Origin: Cinclus cinclus
Taxonomy: Eukaryota > Chordata > Aves > Passeriformes > Cinclidae
Length of the DNA: 64,000 bases
Assembly: GCF_963662255.1 (NCBI RefSeq)
Contig: NC_085068.1
Coordinates: 1,240,001 to 1,304,000 of the forward strand
Direction of reading: 5' to 3'
The position numbers and the translations under genes were made by a program. Shown here in pieces: positions 23,237 through 33,784 of this stretch. The notes under the pieces were generated by a model. It was not told where the DNA came from, did not search any database, and saw nothing but the letters and a program-made list of their open reading frames with translations. Each line of letters starts with the position of its first letter. The first letter of the stretch is position 1.

Positions 23237-23600
23237 TCATGGAATCATGAAATTGTTGAAGTTGGAGAAACCTCTAAGATCATTGAGTCCAACCTTCAAC
23301 CCAGGACCTGGTGGTAGGTTGTTCACCATTAACCTTTTCCCCAGATGCCACATCCACACATTTTTTTAACATTTCCAGGGATGGTGACTCCACCACTGGT
23401 CTGGGCAGCCCATTTCAGTGCCTGACCACTTTTTTCCATGAAGAGATTTTCCCAACATGCAGCCTAAAGCTCTCCTGGCACAATATTCCCTGGTCCTGTC
23501 CTTTGTGACCCCACTCCTGTCAGGGCTTTGGAGAGAGCTATGGACCAAGGCTGAGAGCCCCAGGCTGTGCCTCCACGTGCCCCACTATAAAAGGTCATCT
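23237..23600 (-). mobile_element. CR1 LINE fragment
   Basis: GGAATCATGAAATTGTTGAAG, TCATTGAGTCCAACCTTC, CAGGGATGGTGACTCCACCA and CAGTGCCTGACCACTTTTT in minus-strand order. Confidence 0.88.
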
Positions 23601-24539
23601 CTGTTCTTTGCATCTCCTTCTTTTGTTCTTAAAATGCATATGTTAAAAGGTGGGGGGGGTGTCATTAAGGGAAAAGGCTGCCAGGAATCAAATCCATTTC
23701 TCCATTACTTCCATGCTTATATGGAAACATGGGAAAGTCACATGGATGGAGAAGGGCCAACGTGCCTCAAGTAAGTTCTGACATCAAGCTCAGGTCCTCA
23801 AATCTGTAAATGATTTCTGGAATTTTGTGGGTTTGGATTAACATAGATACCAGGAGAACAATGTTCCTGAATTCCAGCAGAACAGGAGAGGACAACAGTT
23901 ACCCACTGAGCACCTTCCTCACATCTCAGCAGTGTTTTATGCCTGAAAGACTCCAGTTCTCACTGCAACCCAAATTCAAGTTACAGTGAAAATCATCTTT
24001 TTGCTTGGAGTAAACTTCCAGAATCCAAAGCAGCCAAGTCCCCAGTCAGGGTGCTTTGAGGGATGGAATGGGACTTTTCTGATTATAGTATAACCCAAAA
24101 ATTACTGTAGAGTCGAAGCTTAGCTGACAATGTAGAATGTGAGCTGACAGACTTGGCTTCTCTCCTCTCCACCAGCCTCATCCACAAAATTTGATCACCT
24201 GGAAGGATCTTTATTCCAACAAAACAAGCATGTTTCCTCTCTGTAATGATTTCTCTGCTTTCTGCTGCCCTGGCCAGCAGCCAATAGCATTTGCAACCCC
24301 ACAGCAAGCTCAGGCTTCTGCCCTTAATTACTTTAATGTGGGTCAAGGGTGGAACAGCAAAGGGCAGAGCAAAAATCTCTGAGAACATTTCCCTTGGGAA
24401 TTTTTACAACCATTTTCTTCTCCAAAACCTGGTTTATCCTCAGCTTGTTAAACCCTGAGTACAGCTTGGTGGGAATTTAAAAGATTAGAGAGGCATTGAG
24501 GGAACCAGAAAATTGTTAAGATTGAAAACAGACAAGATC
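23601..24539. other. No gene seen
   Basis: Unique intergenic sequence; no splice-flanked open frame supported. Confidence 0.5.
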
Positions 24540-24980
24540 AAGTCCAACCTTGGAGAGAACCCAAAGAGATGGACAGGCAATTTTGGAGAGGTGTAACAAG
24601 AACACTGAACCAACAGATGCAGACAGAATTTAGTCAATGGTTCCATGTCCAGTGAGGCATGGGGTACCTCAGGGCCCTGCCTTGGACCAGTGTGTTCTTT
24701 GATGCCTTACCAAGAACAGAGTGAGGTGGAGCACACCCTTAGCCTGTTGGCAGGTGACAGGAAGCTGAGCAGGACTGGTGACACACTCAAAGGATGGGGC
24801 CATCCTGGAGGACCTGGCCTCAAGCTTGAGAACTGGGGCTATGGGAATCTCATGAGGTCCTGCACATGAGTTGGGAAAACCCGCAGCCTCAATCCAGGCT
24901 GGGAATGAAGGGCTTGATAGCAAGACTTGGGGTGGAAGAAGGACAAGAGAGGGACACGCTCACTTCTGGGCTGATACTGA
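24540..24980 (+). mobile_element. CR1 LINE fragment (RT region)
   Basis: Diverged plus-strand CR1 RT text: the frame around 24655 reads GTSGPCLGPV, followed by a degenerate catalytic and palm region. Confidence 0.6.
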
Positions 24981-25325
24981 AGTTGCCAAAACCCCTGTTC
25001 AGGACCTTGTATTTGTCTGCCTTGATCCTACTGAGGTTCCCATGGGCCTACTTCTCAAACATGTCCAGGTTCCCCTGAGTTGCATCCTGTCTCCCAGGTG
25101 TGTCACCTGCACTGCTCAGCTCAGTCATCTGCCAACATGCTGAGGGTGCCCTTAACCCTACTGTCAGTGTCATTGATGGAGACATTAAAAAGCACTGGTC
25201 CCAATATGGACCCTGAGGGACACCGCTTTTTCTCTGAGCTCTATCTGAGCCCTTCACCACTACCCTGCACATGGCCATCCAACCAACTCCTAATCCCCTG
25301 AGCAATCCATCCATGAAATTTGAAT
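24981..25325 (-). mobile_element. CR1 LINE fragment (RT region), inverted relative to the previous piece
   Basis: The minus strand encodes SGVPQGPYWDQCF, then ..LSSAGDTPGRQDA and NLDMFEK, the CR1 RT order with frameshifts. Confidence 0.75.
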
Positions 25326-25389
25326 TATTCCAACTGAGAGAGAAGGGTGTTGTGGTTTTGCTGTGTCCCTTTGCTTCTCAGTGTCACAG

Positions 25390-25720
25390 TGCAGGTCCAT
25401 GCGGGGCCACTACCCCACACCACATCCACATCCCAGTTCCACTTCTCTCTGGGGTTGTGGTGCTCCAGCTGCTTCACCAAACACAAGGGGGACCAGGAAC
25501 TGTTCAGATGGAGATACAGGGAGGAGGGCAGAGACCTTCTGCTCACCAGGTCTGCTCCTGAAGGTTCTCTGGTCTCTGAGACACCCCTGCCCTGCAGACC
25601 CAGCTCTACCAGCCCAAAACTTGGGAGAGGCCAGGGCCAACACCAGAGTAATCCACTGTGTCCATGCCCACCTGTGCCATCCTGCCTGGGGCCATCTTGG
25701 GGCTGGAAGGTGAATCTGGC
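25390..25720 (-). pseudogene. Partial duplicate of the 3' region of the CCDC81-like locus
   Basis: This stretch aligns by eye with 33810-34130. Shared stretches include CTCACCA-GTCTGCTCCTG, CACCCC-GCCCTGCAGACCCAG and CCAGCCCAA-ACTT/CCTG. In both copies the same minus-strand donor-like CTG|GTGAGCAG occurs. The 25-kb copy lacks the AATAAA present at the other copy. It may be a decayed exon duplicate, or an unrecognised repeat shared by both sites. The ERVL provirus begins 150 bp to its right. Confidence 0.35.
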
Positions 25721-25871
25721 TGTCTCAATCCCAGGCTCATTCCATGGTATGCAGAACCAGTTCCCATCCTGAGGTGAGAGACCTCTATTATCTTCATTTC
25801 AGTTTGTGCACAGCAGGACCTGGGTGGTTCCTACAGACATTGGATCCCCGTTCAGTGAAGCTTTATGTTAT

Positions 25872-26571
25872 TGTTGGGGTTGGTTCTCTCCCTTTTCCCT
25901 CTGTGGAATTTTCCCCATTGTCATGCTAAGATACCTGTTGACTCGGCCCTGGTGACAAGGGGGAGGAGAGAGGAGAGGGCAACCCCGCGAGATTCAAACA
26001 GCCAGAAGAGGAAGCGGAAGGCTGGGCCTCGGCTCATTTCCCCCACGGAGTTCGGACGAGAAGGACGATCGCCATCTCAGCCCCACCTCCGCCATCCCAG
26101 CGTCGGGAAACCACTATCGGACCCTGCCCTGCTGCCTTCTCGCTGTGAACTACCACCATCCAGGACTCTGCTGAGCACTGGGACCCACACCGTGAGCGGA
26201 GAGCTCTCTCTCTCCATCTCTCTCTTTCCCCCCCTGGGACAGCGCTGCCATCACCCCCAGCCCTCCTGCGGCTCTGCGGGACCTGCCCGCCCCCAGCACC
26301 GGGAACTGCAGCTCAGGCAAAAGGTGCCTGCAGCCAAAAAACACTGGGACTGAGTTACTGTTCTGTTTGTGGGTAATTTCATAGCTGTTGTTGTTCTTGT
26401 TTGTCTTGTTAGATACACTAGTAAAGAACTGTTATTCCTACCCCCATATCGTTGCCTGAGAGCTCTCTTAATTCCAAAATTATAATAATCCGAAGAATCA
26501 GGTTTTTTTTTTTCAGTCCAAAGGGAAGCTTCTGCTTTCCTTAGCAAACACCTGTCTTTCAAACCAGGACA
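25872..26571 (+). mobile_element. 5' LTR of ERVL-like provirus
   Basis: Starts TGTTGGGGTTGG and ends CCAGGACA next to the primer site. Same family as 31866, 40518 and the minus-strand copy at 2704. Confidence 0.93.
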
Positions 26572-26576
26572 GATTT

Positions 26577-26595
26577 TGGCCACCCAACGTGGGGC
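26577..26595 (+). other. Primer-binding site, lysine-tRNA-like with one extra base
   Basis: TGGCCACCCAACGTGGGGC begins five bases after the LTR. It resembles a lysine-tRNA site except for the CA insertion/substitution near its start, so the primer tRNA is uncertain. Confidence 0.55.
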
Positions 26596-26604
26596 CCGAG
26601 GGCA

Positions 26605-27232
26605 TTGAGAGAAAAGGGTGAAAAAGGAATAACAGTTCTTGAGATACCTCAGTTTTGTGTTAGGTGGCATCATGTTGTCCAGCTTACCGTGGTTTGGGCT
26701 CCATGTGGCCACAGCTTTATCTCTCCCATTTGCAATCCCTTACTTGAACATGGGTCCTATAACTCAGGCTGCTGTAACTATTATCCAGTTCATTTTGTGG
26801 GCTGATAACGAGAGAAATTAATGGATTTTTAACTTCCTCTGGAAGGTGGGCACATGGATTCAGAGCTATCACACTCTAACTGTATGTTTTTGGGGTTACT
26901 TTAATAATGGTACATACTGTGAGGGTATGACAGCAGGAAAATTTTTGTCCCAACCAATTACACAGTTTTTTGGGTCTGCTCCACCAGCTTTTGAGGGGTT
27001 CAAATCTCTTCTAAGCAGTAATGATATCATACAGTGGCTGACATTGCTAATAGGCCTTGTAGACCTGTTCTATTTAACATTCCAAGATGAGGGGAGATTG
27101 ACTTGCATGACAACCCTGATACGTCCCCCAAGGAATAGGGATCCTGCCCCAGAGCCTGGCTCTGCCCCAGAGACTAAGGATTCTCCCCAAAAACTAAGGA
27201 ATCTCCCCCAGAGACTAAGGATTCTGCCCTAG
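26605..27232 (+). pseudogene. Hydrophobic leader frame plus tandem repeat, upstream of gag
   Basis: Two overlapping open segments (26639-26821 and 26846-27232) carry membrane-like stretches: a Leu/Ile/Val/Ala-rich segment near 26650-26800, and another around 27030-27080 with an LLIGLVDLFYL-type core. They lie at the same place as the hydrophobic frame of the element at 3403-3797. The segment ends in a Pro/Glu/Ser-rich repeat. Function unknown; it may be an N-terminal Gag extension or a separate small membrane protein. Confidence 0.5.
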
Positions 27233-27300
27233 AGACTAAGGATTCTGCCCCAGAGGCTAAGGATGTTGCCCCTGAGCCTGATTCTGCCCCAGAGCTCACC
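27135..27300 (+). repeat. ~21-24-bp tandem repeat in leader/gag
   Basis: About seven copies of a unit such as CCCCAGAGACTAAGGATTCTG, encoding a Ser-Ala-Pro-Glu-x-Lys-Asp-like heptad. Units vary by 3 bases, so some changes shift the frame. Confidence 0.8.
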
Positions 27301-27324
27301 TCAGAAAGGAACCATCCAGAGTGG

Positions 27325-28564
27325 GTGGGGTTTCTAGTGAAGGAGATGGGCCAAATGCTGAAGGAGTACCTTTCCCCAGCTCTTGAGAAACTCTCCCTCT
27401 GCCTTAATGAGGGAGAACCTGATGGTGCAGCAGTGGAACCCACAAATGTTACATCTCTCCAGGCTCCAGCTGAACTGCAAGGGCACTCACAGCCAGCAGC
27501 AGTTGCCCCCGTGGAAACTAGAAAGTCTAAGGTGAAAAAAAAGCACCTAGATAATAATGATCAGAAAGCAGAGCCCTCACAACCAGCAGGGGAGACAGAG
27601 GTTGAGATCGTCACGGAGTCCCTGTCATACGAGAGTCTCCGTAATCTGCGTAAAGACGTTGTACGAAGGGGCCGTGAGGCTTTTACAACGTGGTTACTGC
27701 GGGTCTGGGACCTTATGGGTACAGGTGTGCAGCTGGATGGTACTGAGGCAAGGAATTTGGGACCCCTGACCCAGGACTCAGGTGTGGATCACATATTTGT
27801 AAGGAAACCAGGCCTCCATTCCCTCTGGGAGCGGCTTTTAATGAGTGTAAGAGAGAGGTTCGTCCACAGAGAGAGAATGCAGGAGCACCACCATAAAATG
27901 CGCTAGAAGACCGTTGAGGAGGAGATCCAACAGATGAGAGAAGTGGCAATACTGGAGGTAATCTTTGGGAGGGGTGGACAACATGACAACAACCCTGACA
28001 AGGTCAGGTGCACAGGGCAGATGATGTGGAATCTGGCACACCTGGGGCCATCTCAATACATCACATTCATTGCAGCCATTAATGCTGACACCAACCACGA
28101 GACAGTGGGTTCTGTTGCCAAAAAGCTCAGAAATTTTGAGAGTATAATGAATGGCCCAATACAGGCTCAGGTCTCTGCTGTGATTAGGGAACTCAAAGAG
28201 GAGATGAGAGGGGTGAGGGAGGAGATGAGGAAGGTCAATGCAGCACCAGTGCGAGTCACAGATCCCAGAGTTAAGAGCCCAACGTCCCCCAGCTAGGGAG
28301 AGAGGATACATCCCACGAGCTGACTTGTGGTTCTTTCTGCGTGACCATGGGGAAGACATGAGGAGGTGGGATGGGAAACCCACTTCTGCCCTGGCAGCGC
28401 GGGTGCGTCAACTCAGGGAGGGAAACACTAACCAAGGGAGCTCCACTAAAGTGAAGGTAGACTCAACTTCCCATAACCAAGATGCAGGGTATTACAAAAG
28501 GGAGGATGATTTGTCAGATCCCCTTGAGGGAACCTCCAACATTTATGCCCCGGAAGAAAAATAA
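27325..28564 (+). pseudogene. gag: ERVL-like gag (interrupted)
   Basis: Segments 27325-27906, 27934-28296 and 28238-28564. The first two are in one frame, separated by a TAG at 27904-27906. The third is shifted by one base. The protein begins with an acidic/Pro-rich part, then the TWLLRVWD block shared with the minus-strand element, then a charged helical C-terminal region (KEEMRGVREEMRKV). No CCHC knuckle is seen. It would form the structural shell of the particle; here it is broken. Confidence 0.7.
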
Positions 28565-28628
28565 TAACCAGTGCTAGAGGGGCCCTGCCTCTAGCCAGGG
28601 AGAGGTACGGGAAAACCGGGTCTTTTGG

Positions 28629-29750
28629 ATGGTGTGGATCCGATGGCCTGGCACATCAGAGCCACAAAAACATAGGGCATTAGTTGATACTGGTTCACAG
28701 TGCACCCTAATACCATCAGAACATGTGGGGGAAGAACCTGTTTCTATTGCTGAGGTGACAGGGGGATCACAGGAATTGACTTTGCTGGAGGCTGAGGTGA
28801 GCCTGACTGGGAAGGAGTGGCAGAAGCATCCAATTGTGACTGGCCCAGAGGCACCATGTATTCTGGGCATAGACTTCCTCAGGAATGGCTATTACAAAGA
28901 CCCAAAGGGACTCAGGTGGGCTTTGGGAATAGCTGCTGTAGAGGCAGAAAACATTAAGCAATTGAACACCTTGCTTGGACTGTCAGAGAACCCATCTGCA
29001 GTGGGACTCCTGAAGGTGAAGGAGCAGCAAGTGCAAATTGCCACCTCAACAGTGCACCACAGGCAGTACAGGACAAATCGAGATGCCGTGATCCCCATCC
29101 ACAAGATGATCCATGAGCTGGAGGGCCAAGGAGTGGTCAGCAAAACCCACTCACCCTTCAACAGCCCCATCTGGCCTGTGCACAAGTCTGACGGAGAATG
29201 GAGATTGACTGTGGACTATCGTGCATTGAATGAAGTGACTCCACCGCTGAGCACTGCCGTGCCGGACATGCTGGAACTCCAGTACGAGCTGGAGTCCAAG
29301 GCAGCAAAGTGGTACGCCACCATTGACATTGCCAATGCATTTTTCTCCATTCCTCTGGCAGCAGAGTGCAGGCCTCAGTTTGCTTTCACCTGGAGGGGCG
29401 TGCAGTACACCGGGAACCGACTGCCCCAGGGGTGGAAACACAGCCCCACCATCTGCCATGGACTGATCCAGGCTGCACTGGAAATGGGTGAAGCTCCAGA
29501 ACATTTGCAATACATCGATGACATCATTGTGTGGGGGAACACGGCAATGGAAGTATTTGAGAAAGGAGAAAAGATCATCCAGATTCTGCTGGGAGCCGGT
29601 TTTGCCATCAAGAGGAGCAAAGTCAAAGGTCCTGCCCGAGAGATCCAGTTCCTGGGAGTAAAGTGGCAAGACGGGCAGCGCCAAATCCCCACTGAGGTCA
29701 TCAATAAGATCACCGCGATGTCTCCACCAACCAACAAGAAGGAAACATAA
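28629..29750 (+). pseudogene. pol: ERVL-like protease-reverse transcriptase, ends at nonsense codon
   Basis: A 373-codon open frame. Retropepsin motif LVDTGSQCTLIP occurs at residues ~18-29. RT fingers/palm follow, with TVDYRALNEVTPP, TIDIANAFF, LPQGWKHSP and the YIDD active site near residue 295. The frame ends at TAA 29748-29750, where the related minus-strand copy has CAA, so this is a nonsense change rather than the natural end. The same frame continues after it to 30044 with the RT connection region. Together these enzymes would process Gag-Pol and copy the genome; the stop prevents a full product. Confidence 0.88.
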
Positions 29751-30305
29751 GCTTTCCTAGGTGCCATAGGCTTTTGGAGAATGCACATTCCTGAGTACAG
29801 CCAGATCGTCAGCCCTCTCTACCTGGTCACCCGGAAGAAGAATGAATTCCACTGGGGCCCTGAGCAGCAGCAAGCCTTTGCCCAGATCAAGCAGGAGATC
29901 GCTCATGCTGTAGCCCTCGGCCCAGTCAGGACAGGACCAGAGGTGAAGAATGTGCTCTACTCTGCAGCTGGAAATCATGGTCTATCCTGGAGCCTTTGGC
30001 AGAAGGTACCTGGTGAGACCCAAGGCCAACCTCTGGGATTCTGAAGCTGAAGTTACAGAGGATCTGAAGCCAACTACACCCCAACAGAGATGGAGATCTT
30101 GGCTGCTTATGAAGGAGTTCAAGCTGCCTCAGAGGTGATTGGCACAGAAGCACAGCTCCTCCTGGCACCCCGACTACCAGTGCTGGGGTGGATGTTTAAA
30201 GGGAAGGTCCCCTCTACCCACCACTCCACCGATGCCACATGAAGCAAGTGGATCGCCCTCATCACACAGCACGCCCGTATTGGAAACCCAAATCGCCCTG
30301 GGATT
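29751..30305 (+). pseudogene. pol: RT thumb/connection region, frame-disrupted
   Basis: 29781-30044 continues the pol frame (IPEYSQIVSPLY, WGPEQQQAF). Then stops and shifts occur until the RNase H frame resumes at about 30306. Confidence 0.75.
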
Positions 30306-31517
30306 TTGGAAATAATTACAAACTGGCCAGAAGGTGAAAATTTTGGTCTTGCCGATGAAGAGGAGCAAAAACAAGTGACCCGGGTTGATGAAGCCCCGCC
30401 ATACAACCAACTGCCAGCAGATGAAACTCACTACGCTCTTTTCACTGATGGTTCCTGTCGCATCGTGGGGATGAACCGGAAGTGGAAAGCAGCTGTAAGG
30501 AGCCCCACACGACAGGTTGCACAAGCTACTGAAGGAGAAGGTGGATCAAGTCAATTTGCTGAACTCAAAGCCGTTCAGCTGGCCCTGGACATTGCTGAAA
30601 GAGAGAAGTGGCCAAAGCTTTACCTTTACACTGATTCATGGATGGTAGCCAATGCTCTGTGGGGCTGGCTGGAAAGATGGAAAAAAGCTAACTGGCAACG
30701 TAGGGGAAAACCAATCTGGGCTGCTGATGAGTGGAAAGACAATGCCAGTCGGGTAGAGAAGCTACCCGTAAAGGTCCGTCATGTAGATGCCCATGTCCCC
30801 AAGAGTCGGGCTAATGAGGAGCACCAACACAATGAGCAAGTAGATCAGGCTGCAAGGATAGAGGTGTCACAGATAGACTTAGACTGGCAACACAAGGGAG
30901 AGTTGTTCCTGGCTCAATGGGCCCATGATGCCTCAGGTCACCAAGGCAGAGATGCTAGCTATAAGTGGGCACGAGACCGAGGGGTGGATCTCACCATGGA
31001 CAGTATTTCCCAGGTTATCCATGACTGTGAGACGTGTGCTGCCATCAAGCAAGCCAAGCGAGTGAAGCCCCTCTGGTATGGGGGGCGGTGGTCCAAATAT
31101 AAGCATGGGGAGGCCTGGCAGATTGACTACATCACACTGCCTCAGACACGCCAAGGCAAGCACTATGTGCTGACCATGGTGGAAGCCACCACTGGATGGT
31201 TGGAGACCTACCCTGTGCCTCATGCCACTGCCCGCAACACTATCCTGGGCCTGGAAAAGCAAATCCTTTGGAGACATGGTACCCCTGAGAGAAGTGAGTC
31301 AGACAATGGGACTCATTTCAAGAACAGCCTCATAAGAACCTGGGCCAGAGAACACGGCATCGAGTGGGTGTACCAGATTCCTTATCACGCACCAGCAGCT
31401 GGGAAAGTGGAACGGTGCAATGGGCTGCTTAAAACCACCTTGAAGGCACTGGGTGGGGGGACTTTCAAGAACTGGGAGATTAATCTACCAAAGGCCACAT
31501 GGTTAGTGAACACCTGA
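30306..31517 (+). pseudogene. pol: ERVL-like RNase H and integrase
   Basis: A 403-codon frame. RNase H motifs: FTDGSCR (first catalytic Asp), a Glu-containing AELKA block, YTDSWMV and HVDAHVP. Integrase follows: an HHCC zinc-binding segment (H..H around residue 205-215, CETC near 240), then catalytic Asp in WQIDYI, Asp in ESDNGTHF and Glu in GKVERCNG. The frame stops at TGA 31515, but about 60 more in-frame codons follow to TAG near 31698, so the C-terminal domain is cut by a premature stop. It is the best preserved part of this provirus. Confidence 0.88.
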
Positions 31518-31865
31518 GGTTCCACTGATCGAGCAGGCCCTGCCCAGTCTGAGCCCTTGAGAACACCAGATGGGGACAAGGTTCCAGTGGTGTATATGAG
31601 AGGTATGCTAGGAAAAACTGTTTGGGTGAACTCTGCCTCCAGCAAAGACAATCCAATTAGTGGGGTGGTTTTTGCTCAAGGGCCAGGTTGCACCTGGTAG
31701 GTGATGCAAAGGGATGGAGAGACCCGAAGCATTCCCCAAGGAGACCTTGTTTTAGGGTGAACTACCTACAATACTGTGCCTGTATCTGTAACTGTATGGA
31801 TGTCTATAATTTGAAGATTTTAATTTGGTTTAGCATGATGGTAGGGGAAAATTTGGGGTGGATAA

Positions 31866-32558
31866 TGTTGGGGGTTGGTTCTCTCCCTTTTCCCTCTGTG
31901 GAATTTTCCCCATTGTCATGCTAAGATACCTGTTGACTCGGCCCTGGTGACAAGGGGAAGGGGGGAGAGAAGAGGGCAACCCCGCGAGATTCAAACAGCC
32001 AGAAGAGGAAGCAGAAGGCGGGGCTCGGCTCATTTCCCCCACGGAGTTTGGACGAGAAGGACGATCGCCATCTCAGCCCCACCTCCGCCATCCCAGCGTC
32101 GGGAAACCACTATCGGACCCTGCCCTGCTGCCTTCTCGCTGTGAACTACCACCATCCAGGACTCTGCTGAGCACTGGGACCCACACCGTGAGCGGAGGGC
32201 TCTCTCTCCATCTCTCTCTCCCCCTGGGACAGCGCTGCCATCACCCCCAGCCCTCCTGCAGCTCTGTGGGACCTGCCCATCCCCAGCACCGGGAACTGCA
32301 GCTCAGGGAAAAGGTGCCTGCAGCCAAAAAACACTGGGACTGAGTTACTGTTCTGTTTGTGGGTAATTTCATAGCTGTTGTTGTTCTTGTTTGTCTTGTT
32401 AGATATACTAGTAAAGAACTGTTATTCCTACCCCCATATCTTTGCCTGAGAGCTCTCTTAATTCCAAAATTATAATAATCGGAAGAATCACATTTTTTTT
32501 CAGTCCAAAGGGAAGCTTCTGCTTTCCTTAGCAAACACCTGTCTTTCAAACCAGGACA
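31866..32558 (+). mobile_element. 3' LTR of ERVL-like provirus
   Basis: TGTTGGGGGTTGG to CCAGGACA, 693 bp, followed by TSD GTTAT. A purine-rich GGGGAAAATTTGGGGTGGA precedes it as polypurine tract. Confidence 0.93.
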
Positions 32559-32563
32559 GTTAT

Positions 32564-32849
32564 TTATACATTTTAGCAAACAAAGGCCTCAATATTTATT
32601 GGCTGCATGTTACAGAATTCTCTATTTCATATTTTATCTTCTTTTGGTTAAATGATTTTCTCCCATCTCTAATTATTTCTATAACACTAATTATTCCACA
32701 GGCTCAGTCTTGTCCATCCTTGGAGTTTGTGAGATTCTGGAATCAGTGGCCGTGAGTCAGTTGTCATGATCTCCTCGTGCCAAAATCACCTTTCATAGAG
32801 AGAACACCTCAGACTGATGAGCTGGCCCTGTTTGTCCCTCCTGAGACCC
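32564..32849. other. No gene seen
   Basis: AT-rich spacer between the provirus and the next CR1 copy. Confidence 0.5.
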
Positions 32850-33690
32850 AGCCTCAACAGCCCTGAGGGATGTGCAGCCCTCAGAGGGACCTAAACAGGC
32901 TGAGGAAATGGGCAGGGAAGAATCTTCTAAGAGTTCAACAAGGGAAGTGCAGATACTGCATCTGTGGAGGTACAACCCCAGGCACCAGCACAGGCTAAGA
33001 GTGACCTGCTGGAGCAGCTCTGCAGAGAAGGACCTGAGGGTCCAGGAGACAGTGAGCTGTCCCGGGCCAGCAGTGTCCTGGGGGACCAAGGAGATTAATG
33101 GGATCCAGGGGGGATCAGGAAGAGCATTGCCAGCAGGTCAGGGAGTGCTCCTGCCACTTTGGTCAAGCCTGGGAGGCACATCTGGAGTGCTCTGTCCAGT
33201 TCTGGACTTCTCAAGACAGGAGGGACATGGAGGTCCTGGAGTAGGGCCAGTGGAGGCTGCGGAGATGATGGAGCATCTCCCTGCCGAGGAAAGGCTGAGG
33301 CAGCTGGGGCTGTTCAGCCTTGACAGGAGACAGAGCTGAGAGGGGCCCTCATCCCTGTCTTTCCTGGTCTGCAGGGAGGGCTCAGATCAGGGATCAGGCT
33401 CTAGTCCAGAAGGCCCAGCAATGGGACAAGGGGAACGGACAGGAACTGATGCCCAGGAAGTTCCAGCTGAACATGAGGTAGAATTTCCTTGCAGTGGAGT
33501 GATCGAGCTGGGAACAGGTGGTCCAGAGAGGGGGTGAAGTCTCCCTCACCAGGGATATTTCAGACCCGTCCAGATACAATCCTGTACCATGTGCTCTAGG
33601 ATGGCCCTGCTAGAGCAGGAAGGTAGGACCAGATGAGCCACTGGGGTCCCTTCCAACCTCATCCATCCTGGGGTTCTGTCACTGGAGTCA
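32850..33690 (+). mobile_element. CR1 LINE fragment (long 3' part)
   Basis: Nearly continuous CR1 text: GTGACCTGCTGGAGCAGCTC, GTTCTGGACTTCTCAAGACA, AAGGCTGAGGCAGCTGGGGC, AACCTCATCCATCCTGGGGT. Confidence 0.92.
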
Positions 33691-33784
33691 TCCATGTCCA
33701 CCAGTCCCATCTGGATTACCGAACACTGTTGTCCCAACCAAGGGCTCAATCCCTGGTGTGAAGCAGCAATTCACACACCAAGGT

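Larger units (their letters stand above)
25872..32558 (+). mobile_element. Full-length ERVL-like provirus, no env, TSD GTTAT
   Basis: Two ~700-bp LTRs (25872-26571 and 31866-32558) flank primer site, hydrophobic leader, gag, protease, RT, RNase H and integrase. The 5-bp direct repeat GTTAT occurs at 25867-25871 and 32559-32563, so both ends of the original insertion are present. There is no env: only ~165 bases lie between the end of integrase and the 3' LTR. Five-base duplications and absence of env fit class III/ERVL elements (established knowledge). Damage includes TAG at 27904, a gag frameshift near 28290, TAA at 29748, further shifts at 30044-30305 and TGA at 31515. The LTRs differ at roughly 20 positions plus short indels by eye, so insertion is not very recent. 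Confidence 0.95.

Noticed and set aside
26577..26595. Assignment of the ERVL primer site to leucine tRNA (the mammalian ERVL primer)
   Set aside because: The sequence resembles a lysine-type site and does not match a leucine-type one, so that inference from family name was dropped.
32872..33339. 155-codon plus-strand frame
   Set aside because: Lies wholly within a CR1 3' region, which is non-coding there.
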